Of a stretch of DNA of 52,466 nucleotides, positions 33,782 through 42,183 are shown in pieces (positions within the stretch are counted from its first letter, which is position 1; the number at the start of each line of letters is the position of its first letter). A model generated the notes under the pieces. It searched no databases. It was not told the DNA's origin and saw nothing but the letters and a program-made list of their open reading frames with translations. The stretch is taken from positions 1 through 52,466 of the forward strand of contig JAPYTO010000018.1 in assembly GCA_029941865.1 (NCBI GenBank), in the 5' to 3' direction. This DNA comes from Fuerstiella sp. (GTDB lineage Bacteria; Planctomycetota; Planctomycetia; Planctomycetales; Planctomycetaceae). The translations under genes and the position numbers were made by a program.

Positions 33782-35359
33782 TCAGTGCAGTTCTGCTCCC
33801 ATTTGCTGTTCCGAGCGGTAGCTCGTATCCGTTGGCGGTCGGCACCGTCTCAGCAGCTTCCCCTGCCGATGAAGTTGTCGCAGTTGATGGATCGTCTGGC
33901 CAATCGTTTCGAATCGGCGGCGTGAAATATGGACCGTCCGCGTGTTTACAGCAAGGTCCAGCACGACGGAGAGTTGATTCCGCGTCGATTTTTCCTGAAC
34001 AACCAACACTCCGGTGGCAGCGTTTGCGGCCAATAGACGCTGCCAGTTGGCGGGATCCTCCAGACCAGTCAGTTCCTCGCACAGTTCTCTGGCCAGCAGG
34101 CTGGACGCAAAACCAAACTCCGCCGACTTTATCTTTCGGCCGGCACTGAGATCGTGAGCCGTCTTCATATCGCGATTGGGCATCGGTTCCTGCGGAGTTG
34201 AGCCGGTTGCCGAGAGTTTCCAGATCACGAATGCCAATGCCACGATGGCCAGCAGGAACAGGAATATTCGCCAGTAATACGGTGCACGTGCGTTTCGTGG
34301 TCGATTGGCCAGCACTTCGTTCAGAACGTTTGACTGTTCGACGTTCTGAATCACTGAGTTCGCGACGCGCAGCATCGTCTCCAGTTCCGGTTCCGGCATG
34401 TTCTCCGGCAATTCCGGTAGCGACGTTGGAGGCGGCAGATTGTTCAGCAAGGGGCTGTCTTCATAGCTACCGAGCCCGGTGCCGTCGGCTACGAACAACA
34501 GCCGCGACCGTTGACCTTCACACAGCATTTTGCTGACGTTGATCGCCAAAATTGCATTGTCGCCGTGCCACAGCATTCCGTTTGTGAACAGGCTCTGGTC
34601 ACCGACAATGATCAACGGACCGCTGGCAGGTGGACTCAGGGTTATTGTGGCAACGACGGGTTTACCGCCAGCATCGACCGGAGCGCATCGTAGCGGCAAT
34701 CGCGCGGCCACGTCCGGCTTCCGCGCAAACCACCGCGGATTGTCCAGCCAGCCGGATCGATTGACGACGATGCTGTTCACGCCAGTCGTCAGAGGATGAT
34801 CAGGATCCAGATCAGTGATGTTCAAACAGTCGCGGTGAGACTGATACCAATCACGCGAACGCACGCCAACCACAGGCCCTCTGTGGAATTCACAGATCCG
34901 TCCGGCGGAATATTTCAGATCGGACGCCAGGAGAACCGCGCCACCGTTTTCACAGAATGTTTCGATCATCCGGGGATGGATGGTCCGGTCCAGCTGACCC
35001 ACAATCACAAGGACCGAGTGCTCCGGGTCATTCAAGAGCTCGTTGGCAGATGTTGTCGGATTCAGACCGTTCTGCTCCAGCAGCATCTGAAACAATTCGT
35101 AGCGAAAATGCCATTCGTCGTTGGCAGACTGCGTGGACTCCTGCGCCACCGACCTCGGACCTGCGACCAGGATGAACAGTGCCACGAGCACGATGGCAGC
35201 ACATCGTCGGCTCACGCAGGCATCACAGATTCGCACAACCGCCTGGGTAATTGACCAAACGTGATGGTTCCATGAACCTGGCCCGTTGTGCCCGCGGCCG
35301 AACGAGGAGAACTCGTTCACTGTGCCCGAATCCAAAACTCCGCGTTCTCCCGTCAACAT
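33782..35359 (-). CDS. DUF4350 membrane protein of the MoxR operon
   Basis: About 525 residues from ATG 35359, which overlaps the stop of the DUF4129 gene. After a basic leader, a membrane helix lies near 55-75 (CAAIVLVALFILVAG), then a Rossmann-like DUF4350 domain: HSVLVIVGQLDR, ENGGAVLLASD, HPLTTGVNSIVV, PLIIVGDQSLFTNGM and NAILAINVSKML. A second membrane helix follows near 365-385 (YYWRIFLFLLAIVALAFVIW), then a cytoplasmic tail. DUF4350 proteins sit in MoxR-DUF58 operons across bacteria, with unknown function; the periplasmic domain resembles a glutamine-amidotransferase-like fold. Confidence 0.85.
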   Translation of the reverse strand: MLTGERGVLDSGTVNEFSSFGRGHNGPGSWNHHVWSITQAVVRICDACVSRRCAAIVLVALFILVAGPRSVAQESTQSANDEWHFRYELFQMLLEQNGLNPTTSANELLNDPEHSVLVIVGQLDRTIHPRMIETFCENGGAVLLASDLKYSAGRICEFHRGPVVGVRSRDWYQSHRDCLNITDLDPDHPLTTGVNSIVVNRSGWLDNPRWFARKPDVAARLPLRCAPVDAGGKPVVATITLSPPASGPLIIVGDQSLFTNGMLWHGDNAILAINVSKMLCEGQRSRLLFVADGTGLGSYEDSPLLNNLPPPTSLPELPENMPEPELETMLRVANSVIQNVEQSNVLNEVLANRPRNARAPYYWRIFLFLLAIVALAFVIWKLSATGSTPQEPMPNRDMKTAHDLSAGRKIKSAEFGFASSLLARELCEELTGLEDPANWQRLLAANAATGVLVVQEKSTRNQLSVVLDLAVNTRTVHISRRRFETIGQTIHQLRQLHRQGKLLRRCRPPTDTSYRSEQQMGAELH

Positions 35360-37194
35360 GATTCGCACTGCTTCAGGGCCTGACGTGCGGATTGAATCTG
35401 CTCCTGGCTGAATTCCGTTTCTTCCGGCAGATATCGAGCCTGTTCGTAAAGCTCCGTCAGGACTTTGACAGCCTGAATATGTTCGGGCCGATCCTGCAAC
35501 ATGTGATCCGCCACCTTACGATGAGTCCACCAGCGCTGCACCTGCCGGGACGGTTGCAGTGCCATGTTGTGGAAGGCGTTCACAACGTCATGTTTCGTCC
35601 GAACGTCAACGGCCCGCACTGGCGGTCCATAGGCAGGATCGCCGAAGGGGGTCGCGAGCAACCCGGACTTCCATGCGAACAGTGCGACAATGCCCAGCAG
35701 AGCCAGCAGAGTCAGCAGGCCAAAAACATTCTCCGTAACAGCGTCACTGACGCCGACCGGCGTTGATGCCGAAGAATTCTTTGAGGACGCACGTGTTGTT
35801 GTGAGATCACTCAGGAAATTCCCTGCCGAACGGCCCAAGCTTCGCATCCCCGAGTCCGAATCGGAACGACTTTTGGTGGGCCTGCCGGTCGCCTGCGAGC
35901 CATTGCCTGAGCTGCTCCGTTTGAATTTCGCGTCTTTCGCAATTTCGACGATATCCTCTCGCAGCCCGTCCAATGCGCGAATCAGCGCACGTTCGAGACC
36001 TGCAGAGCTGCCCGACCTTGCACCGGTTTGCGACCCGGTCGCTGCGTCTCCCGGACTGCCGGCTGAACCTGATGAACGAATCTGCTGGCGAGCGTCCCTG
36101 GCAATTCTTCGGAGCGTTTCTTTGAGTCCACGTCGCTGCAGTGACGATTTGGCGTCCTGTTTGAGTTGCTCGCGTGCCACAGCAGACTCGTCAGGCGCTG
36201 ACGAGGTTTGATGTGAAATGTCGCCCGGCTTGCCTGGAGACCGTCGTGTCTGTGGCGATGTCGGCGGCCGATTTGGCACAGGCGGCAATGGTCGGTTCTT
36301 CAATTCCTTCAAATATTCGGCCACTGTCTTCGACGGAGAATCTGTGCCGCTTCCTGCGTTGTTCGGGCTCCGGCTCCCAGTCCCTGATTGTGCTTCTGCG
36401 GACGGTTGATCGTTGCCGACTTCGGTGCTGGTGGTGTCGCCTTCGCGAAACTTTCGATCCTGTTCAATCAATTTGTCCAGCACATCGCTCCACGAATCCT
36501 GCGTGTCACCGTCATTAGCGGGCTGCTGGTGCGACGGGGACGTGGACGGCCGGTTGGCGGAAGATGGATCCTCTGCCTGTTGAAGATTCGAGAATTTCTT
36601 CATGACTCCTTCCAACGCCTTCTTCAGGACGTCGTCAGACTGGTCGATGTCCTGCTCTGGTTCGGGAGGCTGTTGTTTCTGTCCCGAGGACGATGGAGGA
36701 TTGCCGGATGGACGATTCTGCGATGGGCGATTCGACGACGGGTTGTCTTTTGATGGAGGCAACAGCGGCATATTCGATCCGGAACCACCACGAGGCAGTT
36801 GACGGTCTTTTGCGTACTGTTGCAACAATTGCTGTATCTGTTGCCGAGCATCCGGGTCAGACAGCACGTTCCGAACGACGTTTGGCGGGATGTTATTCAG
36901 CAGAGGAAGCAGGTTTTCCGGAACTTCGCCGCCGAACTGCTGCAGCTGATTCAGCTGCTCCAGATCGAATCCCGAGAACTCCCGTGGCTGATCTTTCTGA
37001 CCCCCAACAAGAGTCTGCAGGTGCCTGAGCATCTGTAGCTGTTGCCCCAGGTCTGACATTCCGCCCTGCGGGAGTTCCAGAATTCGGTGCGATTGCGGCC
37101 GGGGCTGCGCGACGGCTGAAGGAGCGACCGCTCCGACTGCTATCAGCAGAAGCCATCGCAGTGTTGCATATCCTGATCGCCGGGCTGATCCCAT
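35353..37194 (-). CDS. DUF4129 membrane protein with long disordered region
   Basis: A 613-residue protein, first gene of the operon. A signal or anchor segment at 12-30 (LRWLLLIAVGAVAPSAVA) is followed by a Gln/Leu-rich stretch and about 300 residues of Ser/Pro/Gln/Gly-rich low complexity (about 130-430). A membrane helix lies near 505 (VFGLLTLLALLGIVALFAW), then the DUF4129 domain at 530-613 (DVVNAFHNMALQ, DHMLQDRPEHIQAV, LYEQARYLPEE). DUF4129 is often the C-terminal domain of transglutaminase-like proteins in these operons; here the transglutaminase part is replaced by the disordered spacer, which might reach across the envelope. AGGATTCAGG precedes the start. Confidence 0.83.
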   Translation of the reverse strand: MGSARRSGYATLRWLLLIAVGAVAPSAVAQPRPQSHRILELPQGGMSDLGQQLQMLRHLQTLVGGQKDQPREFSGFDLEQLNQLQQFGGEVPENLLPLLNNIPPNVVRNVLSDPDARQQIQQLLQQYAKDRQLPRGGSGSNMPLLPPSKDNPSSNRPSQNRPSGNPPSSSGQKQQPPEPEQDIDQSDDVLKKALEGVMKKFSNLQQAEDPSSANRPSTSPSHQQPANDGDTQDSWSDVLDKLIEQDRKFREGDTTSTEVGNDQPSAEAQSGTGSRSPNNAGSGTDSPSKTVAEYLKELKNRPLPPVPNRPPTSPQTRRSPGKPGDISHQTSSAPDESAVAREQLKQDAKSSLQRRGLKETLRRIARDARQQIRSSGSAGSPGDAATGSQTGARSGSSAGLERALIRALDGLREDIVEIAKDAKFKRSSSGNGSQATGRPTKSRSDSDSGMRSLGRSAGNFLSDLTTTRASSKNSSASTPVGVSDAVTENVFGLLTLLALLGIVALFAWKSGLLATPFGDPAYGPPVRAVDVRTKHDVVNAFHNMALQPSRQVQRWWTHRKVADHMLQDRPEHIQAVKVLTELYEQARYLPEETEFSQEQIQSARQALKQCESC

Positions 37195-37606
37195 CCTGAA
37201 TCCTATGAGCCAATTGTCTCACCGCCAGAACGACGAATGAGTATGCATTATTGCAGTCAGTCGACTGAGGAATACCCGGGATGCCAGCATTTCCGAGGAA
37301 AACGGCAGCCTGACGCGGCAGGGCGATAGCCCAAATCGACTGTTTGCGACGGTCTATTCGCGTTACCGCTCGGAAGTTGCCGGCTGGCTCCGATTGGTCG
37401 ACATAAAAGACACGAGCAAATTGCATCTTCGTTTTATGGAAGACTCGCAGCCGCGTGCAGCTCGTCAATCGCCTGGGGCGATGCGGATTCAAGTACCATG
37501 GCAAGTGAGGGGACACGTGACCGGTTTCGAAAGCAGGCCGCGCCACAAAGCGTATTCTCGCGCCACCACGTCCGGACTCATCTGTGATAGTAGCCTGGCA
37601 TTTCGG
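37195..37606. other. Non-coding region upstream of the MoxR operon
   Basis: 412 bases between the Swt1-HEPN gene stop and the DUF4129 start, both on the minus strand. No gene or strong hairpin was recognised. It probably holds the operon promoter, but no convincing -35/-10 pair was identified by eye. Confidence 0.4.
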
Positions 37607-38326
37607 CTACTCTACCTCGCTGCCGACTGTCGGAGGCGTTGCCGGAGAAATCTTTATCGGCTGACAATACGGGCAGACACTTCCGTAGTAGACTCGCGCA
37701 CAACCACCGCACTGTCGCGGTCCGGTGTTGACGACCAGACTTTGCCGAGTAACCCGGAACACGAAGCGCGTGAACACGATTGCTGTCATTGACGCCAGAA
37801 CCCACGACAGCGGTTGACGCAGATATTCCAGCACAACAACCACGATCAGAAAACCACAGACGGAGGTCACAGCCGCTGTGAACCAGTCCCGAGCTGAAAC
37901 CGATGTTTCGACGAGCTCCTGATCGTGCAGAAGCTTCAGCGTTTCCTTACGCAGTTCGTCTACCTTTTCCACAGCATCGCTGTTAGTGGCTTGCAGTAGT
38001 CGTTCGATGCTGTCCAGGCAACGGTAGGTGTCACGCAGTGAAACCTGTTTCTGGTGAGCCCAGCGATATCGAAACTCACGCAGTTCACTCACAAGGCAGC
38101 GTTCGACGAAACCAAGATCATGTCGGAAGACCTGATTCCAGTGGGCCCACATCAGGACAAGTACGACCTGGGCGTCCCATTGGTTTGGGTCAGCAGAGTT
38201 GAGGATCTGCGTCACGTTACTGGCTCGTTGCCAGTCGTCGCCCAATCTGCGCTGCAGCATGTCGTCGACGTAGGGAGCAAGGCCCGACGCGAGAATCTGT
38301 AGACCGGTTGAGATTGTACCTTTCAT
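37607..38326 (-). CDS. Swt1-type HEPN protein with two membrane helices and a zinc ribbon
   Basis: A 239-residue protein. Residues 1-115 match the Swt1-like HEPN pattern: YVDDMLQRRLGDDWQ, a hydrophobic MWAHWNQVF helix, then ELREFRYRWAHQ, in which R86-x4-H91 is the HEPN motif of metal-independent RNases (usually written RN-x-WAH; here N is replaced by Y), and the following DTYRCLDSIERLL. A coiled linker leads to two membrane helices at about 150-168 and 172-190. The C-terminus has a four-cysteine ribbon (C206-x2-C209 and C218-x2-C221). Membrane anchoring of this domain is unusual to me. AGG precedes the ATG by 6 bases. Role could be RNA binding or cleavage at the membrane, or a purely structural HEPN. 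Confidence 0.75.
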   Translation of the reverse strand: MKGTISTGLQILASGLAPYVDDMLQRRLGDDWQRASNVTQILNSADPNQWDAQVVLVLMWAHWNQVFRHDLGFVERCLVSELREFRYRWAHQKQVSLRDTYRCLDSIERLLQATNSDAVEKVDELRKETLKLLHDQELVETSVSARDWFTAAVTSVCGFLIVVVVLEYLRQPLSWVLASMTAIVFTRFVFRVTRQSLVVNTGPRQCGGCARVYYGSVCPYCQPIKISPATPPTVGSEVE

Positions 38327-38395
38327 GCAACACCTGCTCAGTATTGGAATGCTGAAATAAAGGTCGCAGAATCGTGTCAGGTGGCTAGTCTACCG

Positions 38396-38447
38396 TTTTG
38401 TCGCGACTGCTTCATGTCTTTTTTTGTCGCGACTGTTTCATGTCTTT
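38396..38447. promoter_or_regulatory. Two tandem 26-base repeats, each with a GTCGCGAC palindrome
   Basis: The two adjacent 26-base units differ at one base (C/T). Each contains the perfect palindrome GTCGCGAC and then TTCATGTCTTT. They lie 70-121 bases upstream of the Swt1-HEPN start codon. Spacing of 26 bases is about 2.5 helical turns. Arrangement and position suit paired repressor sites. A third ATCGCGAC lies near 38548. Confidence 0.5.
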
Positions 38448-38585
38448 ATTGCTCCGCTTTTTGCGCTGTTTTTTGCGTCGCATCGCTTGTGTCAAAATCG
38501 AGGCAACGTTGTGAAAAGGGACACGGGGGCTGTTGCCGAATGTCACCATCGCGACTTTGGATTGGAAAAATACAGACGAAAGCGC

Positions 38586-38620
38586 AAAAAAAAGGCTGTT
38601 ACCCATTAGGTAACAGCCTT
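38586..38620 (-). terminator. Rho-independent terminator of rpsT
   Basis: Perfect 12-base arms (AAGGCTGTTACC with GGTAACAGCCTT) around a 5-base loop; on the minus strand they run into eight T. It lies 37 bases after the rpsT stop. The rest of 38327-38656 holds the tandem repeats and no gene. Confidence 0.92.
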
Positions 38621-38656
38621 AAGCGTGTCTCAATTCAACAGTGATGAATTCAACTG

Positions 38657-38926
38657 TCAGGAACAACTTTTCTTTTTCAGTGCCGCCAAACGCGACTTCG
38701 AACGCGCTGCAGCATTGGCATGAATCAGATTCTTTGCTGCGGCCTGGTCAAGAGCCTTGACGACCAATCCGAATTCCTTATCGGCTTCCTCGCGGCTTGG
38801 CTCTCCGCTCAGCAGAGTGCGAAACCCCTTGATTTTGCCACGCAGCGTTGACCGCTGCTGACGATTCTGGAGTCGTCGCCCTGTGCTTGTACGAAGATAC
38901 TTTTTGGCTGCGGGTGTGTTTGGCAT
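38657..38926 (-). CDS. rpsT: 30S ribosomal protein S20
   Basis: An 89-residue basic helical protein with the S20 pattern: MPNTPAAKKYLRTS at the start, RLQNRQQRSTLRGKIKGFR, then FGLVVKALDQAAAKNLIHAN and the closing AARSKSRLAALKK. S20 binds 16S rRNA near the bottom of the small subunit and is a primary assembly protein. The length is normal. The gene is single, with a strong terminator just after it, and is divergent from the citrate-synthase-like gene across about 250-400 bases. No clear Shine-Dalgarno sequence precedes the ATG. Confidence 0.93.
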   Translation of the reverse strand: MPNTPAAKKYLRTSTGRRLQNRQQRSTLRGKIKGFRTLLSGEPSREEADKEFGLVVKALDQAAAKNLIHANAAARSKSRLAALKKKSCS

Positions 38927-39176
38927 CGAGGATTGACGTAAGTTGTTTTAGGTAAACGAGTTGGTCTGCTTGCCGGCGATCACGGGGGGCAAAACCGAAG
39001 CAGGGAAGCTTACCGGGTGATCGTTCAGAGTTCCAGCCTGATCGGCAAAATGCAGTGAAAACTGTACCAAAACAGGAAAACCCGCACCCTATGAGACCTA
39101 TCAAGGCGTTGGTTCAAGGCGACATCATGCCAACTCGCTTCCCTCGCGTGGATTTGATGTTATAGAATCCCGCGTC

Positions 39177-39356
39177 ATGGAAAAAGCTGCTGCGGAGTTG
39201 CAGCAGGGTGGCGGACACTATTTTAGAACAATCGGTCAGGACGGCCGAGTCCGCTACACAGAGGAATTCGCTGAAGAAGACTTTCAGCAATATCGGAATG
39301 GATTCCGAGAAAGGACTCTGCCATGGAGCATGCATCGCCAGCTCCACACCTGGTGA
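39177..39356 (+). CDS. Small 59-residue protein upstream of the citrate-synthase-like gene
   Basis: An ATG at 39177 opens a 59-codon frame reading MEKAAAELQQGGGHYFRTIG, then QDGRVRYTEEFAEEDFQQYR and NGFRERTLPW, ending TGA at 39356. It is acidic and Gln-rich with a natural-looking amino-acid balance. Its stop overlaps a GTG (39353) that is in frame with the next gene as GTGA, which suggests translational coupling. I know no family for it. It could equally be leader sequence of the larger gene in another frame. Bases 38927-39176 before it should hold both divergent promoters; no other gene is seen there. Confidence 0.45.
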   Translation: MEKAAAELQQGGGHYFRTIGQDGRVRYTEEFAEEDFQQYRNGFRERTLPWSMHRQLHTW

Positions 39357-40498
39357 AGGGGCTTCACCAGATTGTGAACGATCTACACCAAACACCCGAT
39401 ACCGTTCATTCGGGACTCAGTGGTGTGATTTGTGGTGAAACCGAGCTTTTTGGTTGCCGCAATGGTCGCGTCGAATACTGTGGCGTGGATGTCGAGGACC
39501 TTTGTGCAGAGGGCTGCTTTGAGTCGGTCATCTGGCTGCTGCTGAAGGGAAGTGCAGCTGACCCCGATGAACTGGCCGACATCAGCACCATTCTGGCCGA
39601 GTCTGCGGTCATCGATCAGCCGGTCAGCGAGACGATCGCAACTATGCCGTTGCAGACGCGTCCGCTGGACCTTTTTCCGCTGAGCATTGCACTGCTGTCC
39701 TGTTTTGATCCGACCCCGGGGGACCGTAGCTTTGAGGCGTCGCGTTCTCAGTTCTGGCGAGTGATGGCCCAACTGCCGGTGTTGTTGCATGTGGCGTTTG
39801 GCGGACGGCTGCAGGAAGGCCGCGCCCTGTCCGGTGATGAATCATCGAAAACACTGTCCTACGCGGGGCGGCTGCTGCAGATTCTTCGCGATGACAACTG
39901 CGAGCCAACGCCTGTCGAGGAACAGGCGATGAACGCGGTGATGATCTGTCAGTGCATGACCGAAATGCGCCCAGCCTGCTTTTCCGCCCGATTCTTCGGC
40001 AGCGCCGTCAATGACATCGTGGCCGCATTGAAGGCCGCCTCATCGATGTTTGTATCGCAGTTGAGGAACGACCCGTTTGCCTGGTCGTCGGAACGGTTGA
40101 AGAGTTTCCGGTCTCCGGATCATGCCGATCGCTGGTGGAAGACTCGGCAGCCGAAAGGCATGCCGTTTGGATTTCACCGCGAAGACGAAGAGGACCTTCG
40201 GGTTGCTATTCTGCGGCAACAATCGCGAGAACTTCTCGGCAGCCTGGACAGCATTGTGATGGAATCATCGGCAGCTCGTCTGGAATCTCTACTGGCACGC
40301 GAAGGTTTGTTCCCCACGACGGATTGGGCGGCCGCGCGAACTCTGACCCTGCTGAACGTGCCGGAAGACCGAATTTCTCTCGCGATCGGGATTGCACGGA
40401 TGGTTGGCTGGGCCGCTCAGACAATTGAGCAGCACACCTCTGGCATCCAGCTGCTGCCGAGTCTACGCTATGTCGGCAGCGAGCCGGAATCGATCTGA
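39323..40498 (+). CDS. Citrate-synthase-like protein without recognisable catalytic histidines
   Basis: A 391-residue protein with the citrate synthase N-terminal signature GLSGVICGETELFGCRNGRVEYCGVDVEDL shortened here to its key parts: GLSGV at 31-35, VDVEDL at 55-60 and SVIWLLLKG at 68-76. It ends with ARMVGWAAQTIEQ, corresponding to the normal RMPGW...EQ. The central active-site blocks are altered: the segment that should read H-E-x-N-A-S-T-F-A is MTEMRPACFSARF, and the following helix lacks the usual LHGG. The GFGHR block has become GMPFGFHRED. Citrate formation is therefore unlikely; it may be a regulatory or degenerate paralogue. ATG 39323 has AAAGGA 7 bases before it; GTG 39353 is an alternative. 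Confidence 0.72.
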   Translation: MEHASPAPHLVKGLHQIVNDLHQTPDTVHSGLSGVICGETELFGCRNGRVEYCGVDVEDLCAEGCFESVIWLLLKGSAADPDELADISTILAESAVIDQPVSETIATMPLQTRPLDLFPLSIALLSCFDPTPGDRSFEASRSQFWRVMAQLPVLLHVAFGGRLQEGRALSGDESSKTLSYAGRLLQILRDDNCEPTPVEEQAMNAVMICQCMTEMRPACFSARFFGSAVNDIVAALKAASSMFVSQLRNDPFAWSSERLKSFRSPDHADRWWKTRQPKGMPFGFHREDEEDLRVAILRQQSRELLGSLDSIVMESSAARLESLLAREGLFPTTDWAAARTLTLLNVPEDRISLAIGIARMVGWAAQTIEQHTSGIQLLPSLRYVGSEPESI

Positions 40499-40677
40499 AA
40501 CGACCGTCGACTCCGTCACCGCCATCATGCCGAAGCCGTGACACCGATTCGAACCGATGGCGGGAATGCCGTGTTACTCAGACACGGCACGGCCGCAACT
40601 CCACTTAGGCGTCCATGCAAAATCCTGTGGTCTGCTCCCGTCGTCCGCAGGATGACCGCAAGAAAACAATTTACATC

Positions 40678-42066
40678 ATGTCCCACGCATTTCAGCAGTG
40701 TATTCATCCCGACTGCCAGGCCACGTACGATATCGGTCAGATCCTGACCGCGTGCGAAAAGTGTGGCAGTCTGCTGGACGTTCAATACGACTGGGACCAG
40801 ATCCCCGTCCCGACATCGCTGCGGGAATTCGAATCCCGCTGGAGCAATCGTCTGAATCCGTTGGACTTCAGCGGTGTGTGGCGTTTTCGAGAGCTGCTTG
40901 GTTTTCCCGCTGACGATCAGATTGTGACCATCGGCGAGGGGCAGACGATCCTGCAGCAGAACGATCGACTTGCTGCGTTGATCGGCATGAATCCGGGAAA
41001 ACTGTTTCTGCAGTACGAAGGTCTGAACCCTTCGGGCAGCTTCAAAGATAACGGCATGACGGCTGCGTCAACTCACGCACGTATGGTGGGCGCTAAAATG
41101 ACAGCCTGTGCCTCGACGGGAAACACCAGTGCATCGCTGGCCATCTACGCGGGAGTGTCCGGCCTGTTTCAGTGTGTCGTCTTTGTCGGCAGCGGAAAGA
41201 TTGCCTACGGAAAACTTTCGCAGGCGCTGGACTATGGAGCAAAGACTCTGCAGATCGAAGGTGATTTCGATGACGCTTTGGCCCGAGTCCGCGAACTATG
41301 TGCGGAACACCCCATCTATCTTTGTAACAGCGTGAATCCGTTTCGACTGGAGGGTCAGAAGACGATCATGTTCCGAGTGCTGGAAGGTCTGGGCTGGGAA
41401 GTGCCGGACTGGATTGTTGTTCCCGGTGGAAATCTCGGCAACAGCAGCTCCTTCGGCAAGGCCTTCATGGAATTGAAGCAGCTCGGTCTGATTGATCGTA
41501 TTCCCCGTCTGGCGATCATCAACGCCGCAGGTGCCAGCACGCTGGACGAACTAGTGAACAACAATGAACTGCAGTGGAACGAAGGTCACAACAACGCTGA
41601 CGTCATTCGCAATTACTACGCATCGATGGACAGCGAAGACCGCCGTGCCAGTACGCTGGCGTCAGCCATCGAGATCAATCGCCCGGTCAACCTGGTGAAA
41701 TCTCTGCGAGCTCTGAATGTTTGCGATGGCGTCGTTCGCAGCGTTGCAGACCAGGAGATTGTGGATGCGCGAGCGTTGATCGCCGCGAACGGATTTGGCT
41801 GCGAACCCGCCAGCGGTGCGACCATCGCCGGTCTCAGGCAGCTACGTGCAGAAGGTGTGATCGCTGCCAGTGATCGAGTCGCCTGCATTTTGACGGGGCA
41901 CCAACTGAAGGATCCGGACCTGACAGTCGCCTACCACACCGGCGATCCTGAAAAGCAGGCCCAAAAACTCCATCCCGCCGGCGTCTACAAAACCCCTCAC
42001 GCCAACTCACCGATCGCCGTCAGGAATGATACGGCGGCAATTGTCCAGGCTCTGGGTTTGGCATAG
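40678..42066 (+). CDS. thrC: Threonine synthase
   Basis: About 462 residues from ATG 40678; the frame could begin 21 codons earlier at 40615. An N-terminal zinc-ribbon-like set C8, C13, C26, C29 (CIHPDC, CEKCGS) is typical of one threonine synthase class. The PLP-binding lysine is K123 in [10 protein letters not shown]. The phosphate-cup and ring regions [12 protein letters not shown] and [16 protein letters not shown] are intact. The enzyme converts O-phosphohomoserine to threonine with release of phosphate. It follows the citrate-synthase-like gene by about 180 bases, in the same direction, and converges on the exchanger gene; a short GTGTCCCAGGACAC hairpin at 42139-42152 lies in the gap. 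Confidence 0.92.
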   Translation: MSHAFQQCIHPDCQATYDIGQILTACEKCGSLLDVQYDWDQIPVPTSLREFESRWSNRLNPLDFSGVWRFRELLGFPADDQIVTIGEGQTILQQNDRLAALIGMNPGKLFLQYEGLNPSGSFKDNGMTAASTHARMVGAKMTACASTGNTSASLAIYAGVSGLFQCVVFVGSGKIAYGKLSQALDYGAKTLQIEGDFDDALARVRELCAEHPIYLCNSVNPFRLEGQKTIMFRVLEGLGWEVPDWIVVPGGNLGNSSSFGKAFMELKQLGLIDRIPRLAIINAAGASTLDELVNNNELQWNEGHNNADVIRNYYASMDSEDRRASTLASAIEINRPVNLVKSLRALNVCDGVVRSVADQEIVDARALIAANGFGCEPASGATIAGLRQLRAEGVIAASDRVACILTGHQLKDPDLTVAYHTGDPEKQAQKLHPAGVYKTPHANSPIAVRNDTAAIVQALGLA

Positions 42067-42183
42067 GCGGTAACGTGGCACACGGCGATTTCGTGCTGGT
42101 CGTCCAGTCGCTGCGGATTTGTCTGTGACAAATGTTATGTGTCCCAGGACACGATTTCTTGTGAGGAAGTCCTTTGTGCCGCG

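Noticed and set aside
42139-42152. GTGTCCCAGGACAC hairpin between thrC and the exchanger as a terminator
   Set aside because: Only five usable pairs and no T tract; position is suitable but the structure is too weak to call.
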